The position numbers were made by a program, and so were the translations under genes. A stretch of 64,000 bases of DNA from Lichenostomus cassidix (Eukaryota > Chordata > Aves > Passeriformes > Meliphagidae), in the NCBI GenBank assembly GCA_008360975.2, contig CM039182.1:46822491-46886490 (forward strand), in the 5' to 3' direction. The notes below the pieces were generated by a model. That model was not told the origin of the DNA and did no database searches. It saw nothing but the letters and a program-made list of their open reading frames with translations. Positions 49,270-63,706 of the stretch are shown in pieces. Position 1 is the stretch's first letter; each line of letters starts with the position of its first letter.

Positions 49270-52200
49270 TTTGCCACTGTCTGCTATGAGCTTTGGGTCA
49301 TGTCCTGGTGTGACTTAAAGGGCACAGCAGTCGGAGACACATTGCTGCACCTCCTCCAGCTAACCCACATCCCTTTCACTTCTCACATCCTGTAGACACG
49401 ATGGGTATTTCCCTTCTTGAAAGAGGGCTTTAAAGCTTTATTATGTTTTGGGATAGGGGAGAGAGGAAATCAAAAACCCAGCATGCTAGCTCTGCAGAGG
49501 AAATCAGATGGTTTGCCTGCCTTGTGAGAATGAAGCGGTTTGTGGCAATGTTGACTAATGCATGTTTTCCTGCTGGGGAGGGAGGGCAGATTGATCCCAA
49601 GAAAGTGTTGGCTCACTTCATGGTGTTACCAAACTCCCTTTGCATGCTGTCTTTGTGTCTGTGCACACAGAAGTTGCCCCTGCTTGCTCATCAGAACAGG
49701 TTGTCTCTCTGTTTCTGGCTCTTTTGCTGTGTGTCAGGGCAATGGGCATTTGTTTGGGTGCTTTATGACTCTGCAGAAGCTCCACCATGTATGTACAGGG
49801 GTAATGGCTTCTAACAAGGCTGGAAAAATGCTGAGTTGTCTTTGACTTTCATAGGGTAGAAACTGGTATCCAGTAACCTGGGTTTCCTTGCATAGACAGA
49901 TTGACTGCTTGCTGCCAGTGAGTGCCCACTCCTCCTGCATGGTGAGCAGGCTTCAGCTGGTGGGAGGTTTTGTAGTGATCCAGGCTCTGGGAAGAGAGCA
50001 CACCACCATCCATCCCTTTTCATGAAGGGAGGAGCATTACTGCTGAAGATCTGTTCCAGTGATAGCTCAGCCTCTTTTTCTGTCCATGCTGACTACTAAA
50101 TTGGGTAATTTTTTTGTCTGAACTATTTGTGCTTTTCTCTGAAGAGGAGAAGGGCAATCTGAAATTCTCCTTTCTGCTCCCTTCTTCTTCCCTACTTTTC
50201 TGGGAAAGCTGTCCTTAGCATTTTTTTCTGTGCTTATGTCATGAGATATGTTACATATGTTGTCATCTCCTCCTGATGCTCTCCTAAAAGAGGAAGGCAC
50301 GTCTGCAGCCTCTGTTGCCTTTCTTTCCCAAGGGTACTGCTTCTTTCTTCATCCTCCTGTATCACTACATGATCATCTGTACATCTGGCACTGTCCAAGT
50401 GGGCACCCAGTCTTGCCATCATTGTCCTGCTGAGTATCCTGTGGACTCAGTAAGAGGTTAGGTATGACCTACAGTGTCACCCAGAGGCCTGTCCTACCCC
50501 TTTGCTCCGTTAGGACTCACTTTTTCTTTCCTCATCCTCCTATCCCTAAGGAGGGTGCTGCTTCACAGTGGCCTTATTGAGATGCCAAAATTGCCATCTT
50601 GCACTCAGCTTTTTTATTCACTGAAATGACCGAATGCTGCCATACCTGCTTTCTTCTCATCATCTGTGACATGTTCAGTCTTTTCCTGAATATTGGGGTT
50701 TCAGGCACTGGGGGAGCAGCTGTGATTTTCCTTAAAGGATTATCATTTGTTTAATATTTTATTGATTAAGCTAGTGAAGTTGGTGAGCATCTAAGGGACC
50801 ACAGGCAGTTCAGCTATAGATTAAGATTCAGGAAGCCCCAGGTGCCTGATAGGCATTGTGCATGAGAGGAGCTAGCCTGATGGGGGGACTGTGCCTTCCA
50901 AGATGCTGTTCCATGGACTCCCCTTCTTCAGGAGAGCATGTGGAGGCATTCTTTCTCACTGGAATCTCACTGGAATCCTGGCCACCTGGACTGCAAACCA
51001 AAATCAGTCCCACTGAAGTGGTTAATGTATCTGAAAGCTTCAGTACCCTTAACGTGTGCTGCACAGCTGCAAAAAACTGCAATGCTTAGCCAAGGTTTAT
51101 GGAAAGGTGAATTGGTCAATGGCTTCTGCCTCCAAACTCCTTCTCCTTTCTGAGCCTTTAGTCACGGAGCAATAAAGAGGAAAAGAAATGAAATCACCTT
51201 TTTGATGCTGTGCAGGTATGCTAGAGTTATGCCCTGTTATAGGTTCAGTAAACTCTATTAACCTCTCTTACACTGGTAGGACTTGCATAACATCAGGAAC
51301 TTCTTTCCCTTACAGTAGTACAGAGGCTGTGTGGTGTGTGTGCTATTTTTCTCTTTTCTCTTTAAAGCAAAAAAGACATGTTGTTTTTGCTTAACCAAGG
51401 GAGATAAGAGAACTTCCTCTTATTCAATCCTGTGGCAACACAATCCCATATACTGTCCGACTGAATTTAAGCACGCAAAGATGTTTGCCTTTAGCAATTT
51501 TTATTTTTACTAGTGAGAGAGAGTGAGAGTCAGTATTTCTCCTCTTTCAGTGTGAATCCTAGTAACCCCTAGCATGTCTGGCTGGATCCCTGCCTGTGCA
51601 GGGTTACTTCAGTTCAGGGAATGCACACTGCTGCTGCTCATGGCAGGCTGCATCCACTCACAGGAAAAGCGCTTTAAATCTTTGCCCTACACATGCTGTG
51701 TAGCACAAATAAGAAGATGCTGAGAATCATGTGTTTAACAAAATCTGCTTTCCATGCTCTTTGAAGGGCTTTAAAAAGATTTTTTTTTTAATCCCCAACA
51801 AGCTCACAGTCTTTTAAAATTAGAAGGATTTGGGATTTTGCTTTTAAATTTACCTGTACCTTGTCTAAAGAAAAACCTTTGGTGACAGAGCTGACACAGC
51901 AGAATCGTGTTGATTGTCCACTATTATGCATATGGTAAAGCAGATATGACAAGTCCTCCTTTCTTTAGACCTTAATTTTTTTTTTTTTTTCTAAGTGGAT
52001 ACTAGCAGGCTGGTTAAGTAGAATTTCTCCATAGATGCAGTCCCCTGCAATTTATGTAATAGTCATTGCTACAACTTTCTATAGTAACTGGTTACATATC
52101 TGCATGCTGGCTGTGCACTGCAGCAGTTGTGACAGTTTGCAGGCATCAATGTTTATTGAGAGCTTTAAAATGAAATTGATGATCCTTTCTATCCAGCCTT

Positions 52201-54861
52201 TGTGATTTCTTGGGTGCTCAGCTTTTGGTTTGAATTTTTGTTTATTTTGGCTTGTTTTTTAAATAGCATATGACCATTTAAGATTAAGCTGCAGCTGTTC
52301 AGTGTTTGGGGATTTATTTGATGCCCTTTGAGAAAGAGGCAGCCTAGGACTTCTGCTGCTTAACAGGGTCTTGCTGAGAAGAGGGCTCTGACACTTCCTG
52401 TTGCTGTCCTGTGCTTCTAAACTAGCACTTGTCATCCACCAGGTTTTTCCTCTGCCTACACCTTCATAATTAATCCTCCACAAACCAGTGTTTGCAATTT
52501 TTAGTCAAAATTATAGCTATGAGCTATTAGACTAAATGGGGGGGGAGGAGGGGAGAGGGGTACTACAAAAATCAGAGGAATGATCCAAATAGTGAAGAGT
52601 AAATGCTGAAGTAATGAAGAATGCGTTAATGCTCTCCTAAGTCAGAAGTAGGAGCACTGTGCACTACATAATTAGCACTTATATTATGTGTATGCTTTCC
52701 TGCACTGGTAAATGTCTACATGAGGAACTGAAAAGTGAGGTGGTCTAAGTGGAGTAGGCTATGGCTGGGAATTGTAGCCACTCCAGGTCTGTCCCACCTC
52801 CGTCTCTGCCACGATGCTGGATAAGTGCTGTCACTTCTCTGCACCTCTGCACTCAGGCGTATTATGATCGCTGAAGAAGAAGCACGTGTTCCTGAGATCT
52901 CCCGCTAGTTGCTTGTTACTCTTTCTCAGCACCCAGAGCTGATCCAGGTTAATCTGGGAGCTTCTTGTCTGCCAAGTAAATTGGCTTCACTTAAACAGCT
53001 GCTGCATACAGCTCGCTGGGCAGGAGTGGTGACTGCTCAGATCACCTTATCTGCAGTTGCGAGAGACAGCCAGACTACACCCTGCCTGTTGGGGGCATCA
53101 CCATTAGCTGCCTCTGTAAAGCATATGGAAGTCCACAGGGAATGGTGCATGAAGATGTTAACTTTAAATTATGCAGGCAGGGGAGCTGCTGTGTGGTGGG
53201 GACATGGTGTGGGGAGAGCTTCCCCAGGTGGTCACCTCTGGCATTTGGTCAGTGCTGCTGCCCACTGAGGGAGACAGAGCCCTGCCATACAGCCATCCTA
53301 GGAAGGTGGATGTGGCCAGCATGGCATTGGGAGCAGGGTGCCTGGGTGCTTCAGCAGGGTGCTGTTGTGTTTCAGCATGATGCTATTGTGCCTGGCCTTG
53401 TTCAGCTGTGCCACACTGTTCCTTATCAAGTGCGAGCACTTGGAGACTGACACTATGGCTCATTTGTTTGCTATTTTTTTTATTACTCTGACAAATGCAG
53501 TGGTTCTATTTGCAATAAAGTCATGACTCATTCCCTTGAAATTGCAGGAACTGCTCTAGAAATGACGTGGGGTCCTGGCTTCATGGTTGTCCTGCCTGGA
53601 GGTTCAGGAGGCTCCACTGCAATGGCATTCTTCTTGAGCTTCCACAGCACACGGCTTTTCCTTTGGACTGAGGAGAACCTGTGAGCTGTCATGCTCCTGT
53701 GAACCATCCTCAGCTGCAGGGAAACATTTACTTGGCAGGCTGCTGTAGGGTGTTTCTGCAGATATTGACCAAAAGATCTGCTTTTGTAACAGTGCCAATT
53801 ATTGCAGGTGATACAAGCTTCTGTGATGTACCAATGCAACACTCTTGATTTGAACTTGCTCTTCCACATATAAGTATTCCAGAATTTAGAACTTTCAGTG
53901 ATAACTTCCATGACAGAAACTTAAGGTTTTTCCTCTTCTGTAGGAGAAATAGATCACTTTAATGAGGCTCCTTAGCTGTTGAAGTTTGTCTTGATCTCAA
54001 AGTCATAAGATACTAGAACAAAGACGCTACTGTGATAAGTGAATGTAAAGTAACTCAACTGTGCTATTTTCTAAGCACATTACAGAACAAGGGGAAAAAC
54101 CTTCTACTGTGCTTTCTTCAAGGAAACTTGTAACATGGCACATTAATAAACCCATGCCAGAAAATGCCACACAGCTAAGGACCTAGGCAGAAGCTCAAGT
54201 AAAGGATTAGTTGCCTTCCACCTCCCTCATTCCTGAGGTATGACTCATTTGACACACATGGTCTCGTGGTTGGTGAGAGATCCCTTTTGAGTATCTTTTG
54301 GTCAAATATTTCACAATAGCGTGTCATCTGCTGTGGAGGGCAGCTTCAATCCTCACAGCAGGTTGCAGCCCAGAAAGCTTGGGAACCACCAAATGAGTTG
54401 CCTGTATGGACAGTGGTGGCATTCTGTTATGTGATATGAGAGCAGCAGGGAAAGCAGAGAAGCCCTTTGCCTTCTTTACTATGTGCCTCATTCTGTCCTG
54501 TAAAGAATCTGGCACAAGCTGCCTTTGGGGTGGGGGAAAGAAAACATTACTTGACCCCTGTGTCTGGTCAGATAAGCCTCTTCCTTTGTCAACAAAGACA
54601 ACTGTGGCAGTGTATATTTGCCACACAGGATAATTATCCTTTATGATGAGTAATAAGTTATTATGCTCTATAACAGTGTGTAATTTGAGGGAGTGGCCAC
54701 TGTGGCAGACGGTAGCCCTTGAATCCAGAAGATCCTGAAGAAACTCAGCTGTGTCGATGAAGCCCTGTGAAGCACAAAGGAAAGCCCATAGCCCAGCACT
54801 GCAGGTAAAATAAGCCCTTGCTTTAGTACAAGTAGGCAATTGGCTGGTTCGGCATCTTCAG
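49270..54861 (+). other. EEPD1: EEPD1 intron, no exon recognised
   Basis: Unique-looking intronic DNA. It contains T runs at about 51780 and 51976-51990, and a G-rich tract at 52538-52560. No exon with EEP-domain coding was seen. Confidence 0.55.
52538..52560 (+). repeat. G-rich purine tract with quadruplex potential
   Basis: A run of eight G is followed by AGGA, GGGG, AGA and GGGG. Four G3+ runs with short loops can be drawn within 23 bases, which satisfies the usual quadruplex rule on the + (coding) strand of the EEPD1 intron. Formation in cells is inferred only. Confidence 0.75.
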
Positions 54862-54935
54862 AACAGATATTAGAAGAAAATTCCTCACTCAGCAGCTGGT
54901 GCAGTGCTGGAAGATGTTATTCAAGGTTATAGAGT
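54862..54935 (+). mobile_element. Tentative CR1 fragment
   Basis: The string acagatattagaagaaaatt, followed by a cctcactca block and a tgcagtgctggaa block and then gttattcaaggtta, resembles the start of the CR1 3' region in sense orientation. It is short and diverged, so I hold it loosely. Confidence 0.3.
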
Positions 54936-57900
54936 TTTCATGGTTTAGAAATTTTCGAGACTCAGCTGAGTGTTGCTACAGCTGACCTCACGACAGCCCC
55001 ATGTGCAGGACATTGTTGCATCAAACTGTCTCTTTTGACCAATGTTCCTATGTTTGTGGTTCTGTAGTACTGCTAGAGACAGACACACGGGGTTTGGTGG
55101 GTAGAGGAATCTTGTCTTTACCACACACAGTCTCGTGAATTTTTTAGATGCAGTAGAAAAAGTGAATGGTAGCAGCCTGTGGAAATAAGCTGTAGTTTGC
55201 TCGGCTGCATGTTCCTGTTGCTTATACTTTCTTTTTGAGTGGTCTGTCCCTTCTGCTTGGTGTATCTCTGCCAGCAAACTGAGCAGAGGCTGGTTTGAGG
55301 ACAGCTGTTGGCTGGGGGAGTGTCAACTCAGCCAGTTTTTCTGACTTTGAGAGCTGAGGACGGATTACATTTGCTCCTGGATTAGAGTTACAGCTATGTG
55401 ATGCATCCCCTGGAGGTTTAAATCAAAACCTTTTCCTGTTACTCCAATACTCAGAGCAAAGGCTATATGCAGTTTTGGCTTTTGGCTAACCAGAGGCTTA
55501 AGCTTCATGTGACCCTCATCACACTTCAAAGTCATTATTAAAGTACAAAACAACTGGACTGGTAGAAAGACTGTCTGGTCTGTTATTTGGGTTAAAGTTA
55601 TATAAATGGCACTTCAAATGCCCCATAAACTAAATTATGTTTTCTAATGCAGCATCATGTGATGTTTTAGGTGAAGCTGATAGGATACTTTTGTAATTAG
55701 TTCTTGGAAAGGAAGCTTTTAACTTCTTACCCATATTTGACAGATAGTTTTCTTTTCTAATTTGTGCTTTCTGTGGGCTCTTGCAGATGCAACCTCAGTA
55801 TCGGCTGACTGTTGTTTTCTGACTACAATATTCTTGCATTTCTGGCAACCTAAGAATGTAGCATTGGTGTAAACAAAATTCTTTATGGCTTGACATCAGC
55901 ACCACTTGTAAATAGTGGTGAAGACTGACAGAGAGCTGAGTAGTCTTCTGTGGCTTTTCTGGCATTTAAAGGCTTGGGTGCATGCAAGACAGAGTGTCAT
56001 CTTCACTGGTATGTGAAACTTGGGTTCTCTGCCTTTGCTCCCTCTGGACTGCTTCTTTGCTCAGTTTTCCATTTCTTCACTGCGTGTTTTGGGCTGTGCA
56101 ATTGACCTCAGTTTTAGGAGGATGAATGTTCATATTCATTCAAAGCCTGGGTTGTTCTGTTTTCAGTAACCTTCAAGAGGGCTAGCTGAGTGATGGTTTT
56201 GCGGAATTGTCTTCTCTAGTGACCTTTCCTTCACCATATAGGATAGATGCAGTAAAGAGAGCAGCCCAGTTGTTGGCAGTGGGTCCTGATGCCATTCCTG
56301 TGTGTGGAGCAGCAGATGGCTGTGCTGACTGATGCTCCACTCTGTTGACGTGCAGACTCGATAGTGTTGGGCTAGGCCTGTGCTGGTGATTTTTGTTGGG
56401 GTAGCAATGCAGGAGTGTTATCTTGTTAAACCCACACTTTCTCCCCTCTCATGGCAAGAAGGTCTCAGTCACCTCGACAAAGTCTTTGAAAGCCTTGCCC
56501 TTGCATAGCCTTGGTGTCAAGGTCTCGTCACCAGCTTCCCAGGCTTCACACTAGGAATATGGGTGGGCTGGCTTTTGGCCACCAAGTGGGAAGTCTTTAA
56601 AACATATGGGCTGTCTGCTAATACAGTTTCTGCTTTGTTTTCCACCTGTTATAATGATGCACTTCATTTAAGCCTTTTGGTCAAAATGTCCTTGAATTTG
56701 TAAGACAAGAGCCATGGAGAAAAGTGCACTTGACAAAAGCACTGCTCTTGGTTTCTGTAGTGCTCTTTTTCCCTCAGCACAGTGCCTTTCCTCAGTGATT
56801 TCATAGTGTCTCTCTGAGCATTTATTGTGCACATTCTTCTATTTTGATACCCAGCGTTTAGCATCCTCCACCACTTAAACAATTCCAGTTTGGCACAAAG
56901 TCTTCTGCAAAAGATGCTTGTATGAAATGCACAATAGCTGTGGCATTTTGCCAGCCTCTTCGAAGTAGGAGCCAGCTCTTGAGGGTCAATCTCTTTCTTA
57001 AGAGCGTGCTGGAAAAAACTTCAGAGTTCTATATCCAGATTCAGCCAGGAAGCTTCAATACCCTTTGCACAACACCAGGCTAAATCTTAGTGGCGCTCAG
57101 ATGTCACCAGCTGATTATGGTTGTAGTACCATAAAACTGTAGCATTGCTCTTGAGCAGGTATTTTACAAAACAAGCTGACTTTCACTGTATTTGTTTGCA
57201 TGGACTTTAACCATGTAAACTCATTTCTCTGAGATGAGGATGTGCAGGTATGACCAAGTAATACTACATTAAGTTTCTGAGGATGAATAAGGGGCCATGA
57301 TGAGCTTTCACATAAGAGCTTGATAGCATATGATTCACATATCTGACGGAAAAAGGGAAGCAGGCTATTTCAAATCACATCACATATTTTTAAATAGAGA
57401 GTCCCTATTAACCACTTTGCCTCTCAATGCCCTATAATTTTGCTGGTAGCTTTGTAATTCATGGCAGAACGGTAGTGTGGTGGTGTGCCCTTTCCCAAGC
57501 ATATCCATTTAATTTAACTAAGACTACTCAGTTTTTCCATTGCTGCACTAGGGCAGGATTGGGTGGGAGAAGGTGCTGTTTCTGGAACTAAGACTCTCTA
57601 CCCCACCAGGGAATGATTCAGAAAATCCAGAAAAAGAGCCAAATGCCAGAGACTGTGTACACTATAACATAAGGCCTATAATTGGAAGCTCTAAGTCACC
57701 TTTAATTTTTATGACCTTCTAAATTTTTGTTTTCAGTCTTGGTCTCCTCCCTTGATGGACAGATTTGAATAATTCATTGCAAGTTAAATAAGTTGTTCAT
57801 GTCCCATTTTAATGACTCAGAAGAAAACAATGTTGCCACAAACACAACATTCTCTGTGAATCTCTCTCTTCCTAGGGAATTATAAGGAAACAGGCATCCT

Positions 57901-58207
57901 TTGAAAAATTAAAAAATAAAATCCTATGATTGTGGACATTATACAGAGGATTTTGCCCAACTTCAAAACCACTGAGCATAAGGTGAGCTGGTTTGAATTG
58001 AAGACATTATTGCTCTTAGCTAAATATAGTAAGAAACTAAATACTGAGGAAGAAAAATGCATTTTATTGTTATATGAATTAAACTGAAACCCAACTCCCC
58101 TCCCTCCCCCTTTTTTAAATGCAGGCAACTGATTTTGGTTTGCTGTCTGTCAGAAGTGAGTTGCAACAAGCGGTGTATTTTTTTTGTGCGTAAATATAGC
58201 ACATCCA

Positions 58208-58222
58208 TACACACACACACAC
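58208..58222 (+). repeat. (CA)n microsatellite
   Basis: About seven CA units in a row. Read directly. Confidence 0.9.
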
Positions 58223-61189
58223 GCCACTTGCAGTAGTACTCTCTTCTGTCGCCTGAATTATCATGTAGGGAAGTGTTTGTCACAGGAGCAATCAGTGAAG
58301 ACGGAGGTGGAAGTGGTGACAAAAGTCTCCTGGACTGTCACCCTGTGTTTTGTATGATTAGGGAGCTCAGCTGCATTGCCTCTGCACATACCTGGTCCCT
58401 GTTAGTATTTGTGTATGGACGAGATTGTTGTCTTTATTATAATTTAATAGAGGTATTTGATTTACTGCTTCTTTATTCACTAGGCTACTACTCTGTAGTC
58501 ATTATGTTACTGGCAGTCCTGAGCCTTTTGTGGTTTCATCTTATACATTTGGGAATTTGGGACACATTTTCAGCTGCCTAGTCTATTTTAAACTCTCTTT
58601 TAAAATTAAAAAAAAAAAATCAACAAATAATGGGTTAGAACAGACTGATCCTTTTGAGCCATTTTCCCAATTAACCTTTGCCTCACAGGAATCAGCTTTG
58701 GTTCTGTTCAGTCAAGTGCAATGTATCCCAGACCTTAATAACCAACATATCTTTGGAGGACCTTGGAAGTCTTCCCCGACTTTTACTTCTCTAACTGCTG
58801 CCATTCTCTTGGCATTGCACCAGTTTGCAGAGATAGAATTGGAGGAGGACAGGAAAGAATAATAACAGTCAATTGAGAGAAAAGGCCATAGGATGGCCTC
58901 TAACTTAGTCAAGTGTTTCTAAAATGTACATTTAGCACAGTGCTTGTACCATGAGTACTCTGTACCTCAAATGCAGATTTATGAAGCTAATAATGAAAGA
59001 AAGGACAGTGTTTATGAGTGCATTGCATGCACCCAAAGGATGACCCTCCTGTGACTTCTTCTAGTGTAAAAGTTTGAGGGAATCTACAGAGAGACTTTAT
59101 TCAAGGGAAAATTATGTCCTGTCTCCTTCCCCCTTACCTGAAAAAAAGAAAGAATTGGGCCTGGGATCTGATCCTCTTTGTGAAGAATGAGGCAAATAGG
59201 ATGTTTCCCTGTAGCCCCTAACCCCTTTTCTATGGTAGTACCCCACAGAATTTGCACAAGTGTCCTGAGAAGCATCACTGCCTCACAGCTCAGGAGACAC
59301 CTTTTCTGGGTAGGTTGATAAGAGTGATGTTGCTTTAGTGTCGCAGAGATTCTGGCAGTTTTGAGCAGCTGCTCTCATAATTTTGCTCTGTGTGATCTTC
59401 TGTGCTTACTGATGTAGCGCAAGTCTGTATGCACAGCAGCATGGATTTCATCCATTTGGAAACAGTTTGGGCTGGGTGTTTCCAAGAAGGTGGTCAAGAA
59501 GGCTTCCAGTTTTCATTAGACGTGGGCATTCACATGTTTTCTGGAGTTGGTTGTGGTTTGGGTCATCTTGAGCATATTTTACTCCCTTCCAGAATTCTAG
59601 GAATAAGTTTGCTGTTCTAACAACCTTTTTGGTTTTTCTCTCGCGCATTGGGAATACACAATGCCCAGAGTTTATGAATCATTGCTCTGTTTCTGCAATG
59701 ATACAGCTGCATGGAAACCACAGCATCAGCTGAACGTAAATCAGACCCTCGGTGCAAAGTTCATAGGTCCTGCAAAATGATAGCTTTGCTGCAAGTTTAG
59801 GACAGAGAACAGCAAGGAGAGAGCATCCCTGAACCCAGGGAACCACTGAAATAGGAAAGGAAAGAAATGAGCTATTTCAATTGACTCCTGCCTGTTAGCT
59901 TGGGTAATGCTGCTGTTCTCCCCCTTCAGCTCTCAGTAGTAACCATCCATAATTCATGTTTTCCCTCTTTTAGTTCCATTACAGTTTCCTTTCTCCCCAT
60001 GACAAATACTCCAATCACTCACATAATGTAATAGGATCTGTGAATGCAAACATCAGGGTGGGTGTGTTTGTGTGGCCTGCACTGCACTGCCAGTTTGCTT
60101 GATGGATTTCAGCTTCTCTGCTCCTTCCATTTACTCCTGGTTCCCCTTCCAGCTGCAGTGCCTTGATGTGCTTTTTGGTTTCAGACCATGCTGCAGGCAA
60201 ATCAGCAGTGACTAGACATTGAAGAATGTCTGCTTTCATCCCAATGGGGAAGCTGCAAAAGAAGTAGCCCTAAATAAATTCACTTATATATAGTTGTGCA
60301 TATGTATGAATGTTTCTGAAATTGTATATAACATCTATAGGATCTAGTTTATATGTATCTATAGTATAGATAAATATAAATACATTTAATATGTACAAAA
60401 TGCAGCTCCCTGATTTTATCATAATTTCTTCTTACTGTAGATACATTTTCCTGGGAATCTTCCAACATGTTTTTTTGTGTCATTAGCTGGCAGTTAGTCC
60501 CAAAGCAATATGGCATGGTATTCCCATCCAAGCCCATCGGTTTACTTCATAAGCTCTCTTGTGGCTTCCAGCAGCCATTAAGATGTGGCAGTGGACACAG
60601 TTTTTCCTACCATTTAAGCAGTGATTGAGAAGATGCAGAAGAAGCTTTTATTGGAAAAGGAGAATCTGGTTTTTTTCCTCATCTGACTTCATAGGGGTAG
60701 ATGGAGAAAGTGTATAAGGCTGAAAGTCATTGAGCATGCTTTTTTCCCTTCCCATGTCTGCTTTTGTTTTGTGGGGGTGTGAGTGAACAGGGTCTTGGGG
60801 GAGAAAGACAACTTTATAAATGGGATATGCCAGCAAAAATAAGATGGCTTTTTATAGTGCATGCATTGATGAAAGTCTTAAAGGTTGCTCCTTCACTGTA
60901 AAGGCCCCCCACTTAGGTGACCCATTGCCCTGGTCAGTGTGGGCAGCCCCGAAAAAGGAGTGGCACAGATCCCTTTGCAGCCTCAGGGTGCTTGGGCTTG
61001 CTTCCCCATCATCTCCCTGTATTAAACATAGTCTGCCATGCTATTGGTGGGAGCCTGCTGTTCTTTCACCCACCCTTGTGTAAGGTAGTCATCACAGGGG
61101 CAGACAGAGTCAGGAACAGAAGCCTTGGGTCCCTTTAGGCATTAGCAGCAAGGGACAACTCCAGCAGCAGCTCTATATTTAAAACAAAC

Positions 61190-61255
61190 AGCCAAACAAC
61201 AAAAAAACCCCACCCCCCTATACTTCACACACCACCCCCACCACCTCCCCCCACA
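61190..61255 (+). repeat. A/C-rich low-complexity patch
   Basis: For about 65 bases the + strand is mostly A and C, with runs of C up to six. It is simple sequence with no coding sense. Confidence 0.8.
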
Positions 61256-63686
61256 TTTGCTTAAGCCACAGGATCAGCATTTTTCCATGTTTGTCACTTT
61301 TGGGCTGTTATCTTTCCCCACTCTCCATGTATTTCCCAAAGCAGCACATGCTTGATGCCTAAGCATCTGGCTATGCTTAAAACAATTAGACAACATTTAA
61401 TCGTAGCAGTTAACCTCAGGCTGTCGACAGCTGGGGCAGCAGGGACCACCACAGCCTTCATGGGGAACACATGCACACATGGGTAGCTTCCCCATCCTTG
61501 CTGTTCCTCCCCCTGTCATCTGTCAAATGCTGAAGGAAAACCAGAGGCTGCAGTGGGAATGGTGATCAGCATGGCCTTTCAGCAGCAGAGCTGGAGACCA
61601 AGGTAAGGGATGACGAGAGCAGGCAGCTGATGGGAAGTGCTCCCTCCCAGGTACGAGGTATCATCAACACAGCTCAGCTGCTGGTTTTTTTTTTTTTCTT
61701 TTTTGAGTCCAACTCTCATGTTTCATGCCCATCTCTTAGAGCAGAATAGATTTATGAGTAAGGCCAATTTGGAGAGATTTGCAAATACAGATTTGGTGTA
61801 CAAATTTGGTGACCCAAGTGGTTTTGTCCTGTTCTTTTTGTTACCTAACTCATACATGTGCCTGTCATTAAGCACTTTAGTTACATGCATCCATGGTCTA
61901 CTCTTAGATATGTAAGTGATCCATAAAATTTCACCAGGGGCCATAACATGTTTGTGGGATCTTATGTCAAGAGCAGAGAGGAAGAGTTTGTGGACTTAAA
62001 GGGAGAGAGGGAGAAAGGAATTGTTTACCATTGCTTGAAATGATGGTTTGGGATTGAGTGGTTTTTGCGTCAGCCATTTGTAATAATGTCTGTGAGTCTA
62101 GCTGAAGCAAGATTTGGTATAGCTGTATGCTGAAGAAGGATACAGAAAAGCAAGAGAAGTCAAATGGCATTTCTCAATGTTGTTAACTTTGTGCACTGGC
62201 TGATAGAAAGCATAAAGCTTTTGGAAAAACTCAGGCCCCGAGCAAAGGTATGTAATTGAACTTTTGTAGGACACAGTCATGAGGCCAACTGTTCACTTAA
62301 ACACTTTGCTGACTCTCTGAATGCTGAATTTAATGCTTCCATTTTCCTCACTTTCTCCTCTTTCCCTTTCTCTCAGAATTACCAGGTTCTTCACCGAGTG
62401 GAACCCTCAGCTCCACGCTGTGCTCAGCTCAGCAGACTTAGGTCACTGTGCTCATTGATGCTCTGCTCTGGGGACCCTGTCTCTCGATAGTGGCAGCCAG
62501 GTGACATGTGTCTATAATGGCTGCAATTCTTGTTCAGTGCAGGGATGGTCCAGAAACTGGCTGTAATTCTAAAACCCCCTGAAGCACTCTTCAAGCTGGT
62601 TTTGGGGGAAGCAGCTTCTCTTCCTCAGGTGAAGACCTCAGGTGCATTCTGCATGGATGGATCTGGGATCTCCCTTGTGCGGCAGTCCAGTCTCTCCCAT
62701 CTGCCTTGCCGCGGAGTTGTGGGGTCACTGGTTTGCAGACAGATGACCTTGTAGTGGTTCTTAGGAAAGCCCCAACGTTCCCCACTGCAAGAGCAGATGG
62801 GCAGATGGGATTTTGTGGGCAATGTGAATTCAAGCCAGGAAGTGAAGCTCATTGCAAATTAAATGAGGTCTTGATGGCTCATGATGAACAGGAATGCACC
62901 AGCCAGCAAGGGACCTATCTGCAAGTTTGCAGCCTTGCAAAAGCCTGCCCAAAAAAACTTAAATTACTCCTGGGTATGTGGGATTAGAAAGAGAAACCCA
63001 ATGCTACTTGTTTTAAAGTAGGAAGACTTTCAGGAAAGGATTGCAATGATACCCTGAGGCGTAAAAATGTGCTGTAGCTATAGGCGTTTGCTCAGCACTG
63101 TGACTAATCTTCTGGAAACCAAAAGGAATTCCCTTAGAGGAGAATGCTGTGCGTCACCCATGGCCAAAAAAGAGAGGGAGTCGTGTTTCCTTGACAGCAC
63201 ATCATGTTTGCATATTTTCAATGCTGGAGGAGAGTCCTTCACCTGATCACTGCATGTTTTCAAGTATTTTGAGTGTGCCTGGGGTGTCAGGATATTAATT
63301 TCAATAGCTTTGTTTAAATAGATCATGTAAGTAATCCAGTCAGTGAGTATTTTTAAGAGTTTCAAATTCAAGCAGGGCCATTTTTGCTGTAGTTACTCAT
63401 ATTACAGCTTTCTTAACCAGTACATTTTGAAGCTGGTAGGTTAGAGCAGGCTCTCCAGGAGCCATAAGGTTTCTTTGGGAAATATAATTTTTCTATGACT
63501 TTATTCATGAGTTAGTGTTTGCACAACATGAGTGAGGATGAAAGAAATGGTGCCAAGGATATATATAAACAGAGTACGTATGTGTTGTATTGTAGACAGC
63601 AAGAGCTTGAGTTCAGCACTGGCTTTTGGTAACTCTATTTGCATTTCATCAGAGATGTTTTTAATTGGAGATTGTCATGTGTGTGT

Positions 63687-63706
63687 CCCCCCCCCCCGCC
63701 CCCCCC
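63687..63706 (+). repeat. Poly-C tract with a single G
   Basis: Eleven C, one G, eight C. It is prone to sequencing and length error. The complement is a G run with quadruplex potential. Confidence 0.9.

Noticed and set aside
54324..54839. 171-codon minus-strand ORF
   Set aside because: No family resemblance and no supporting context within an intron.
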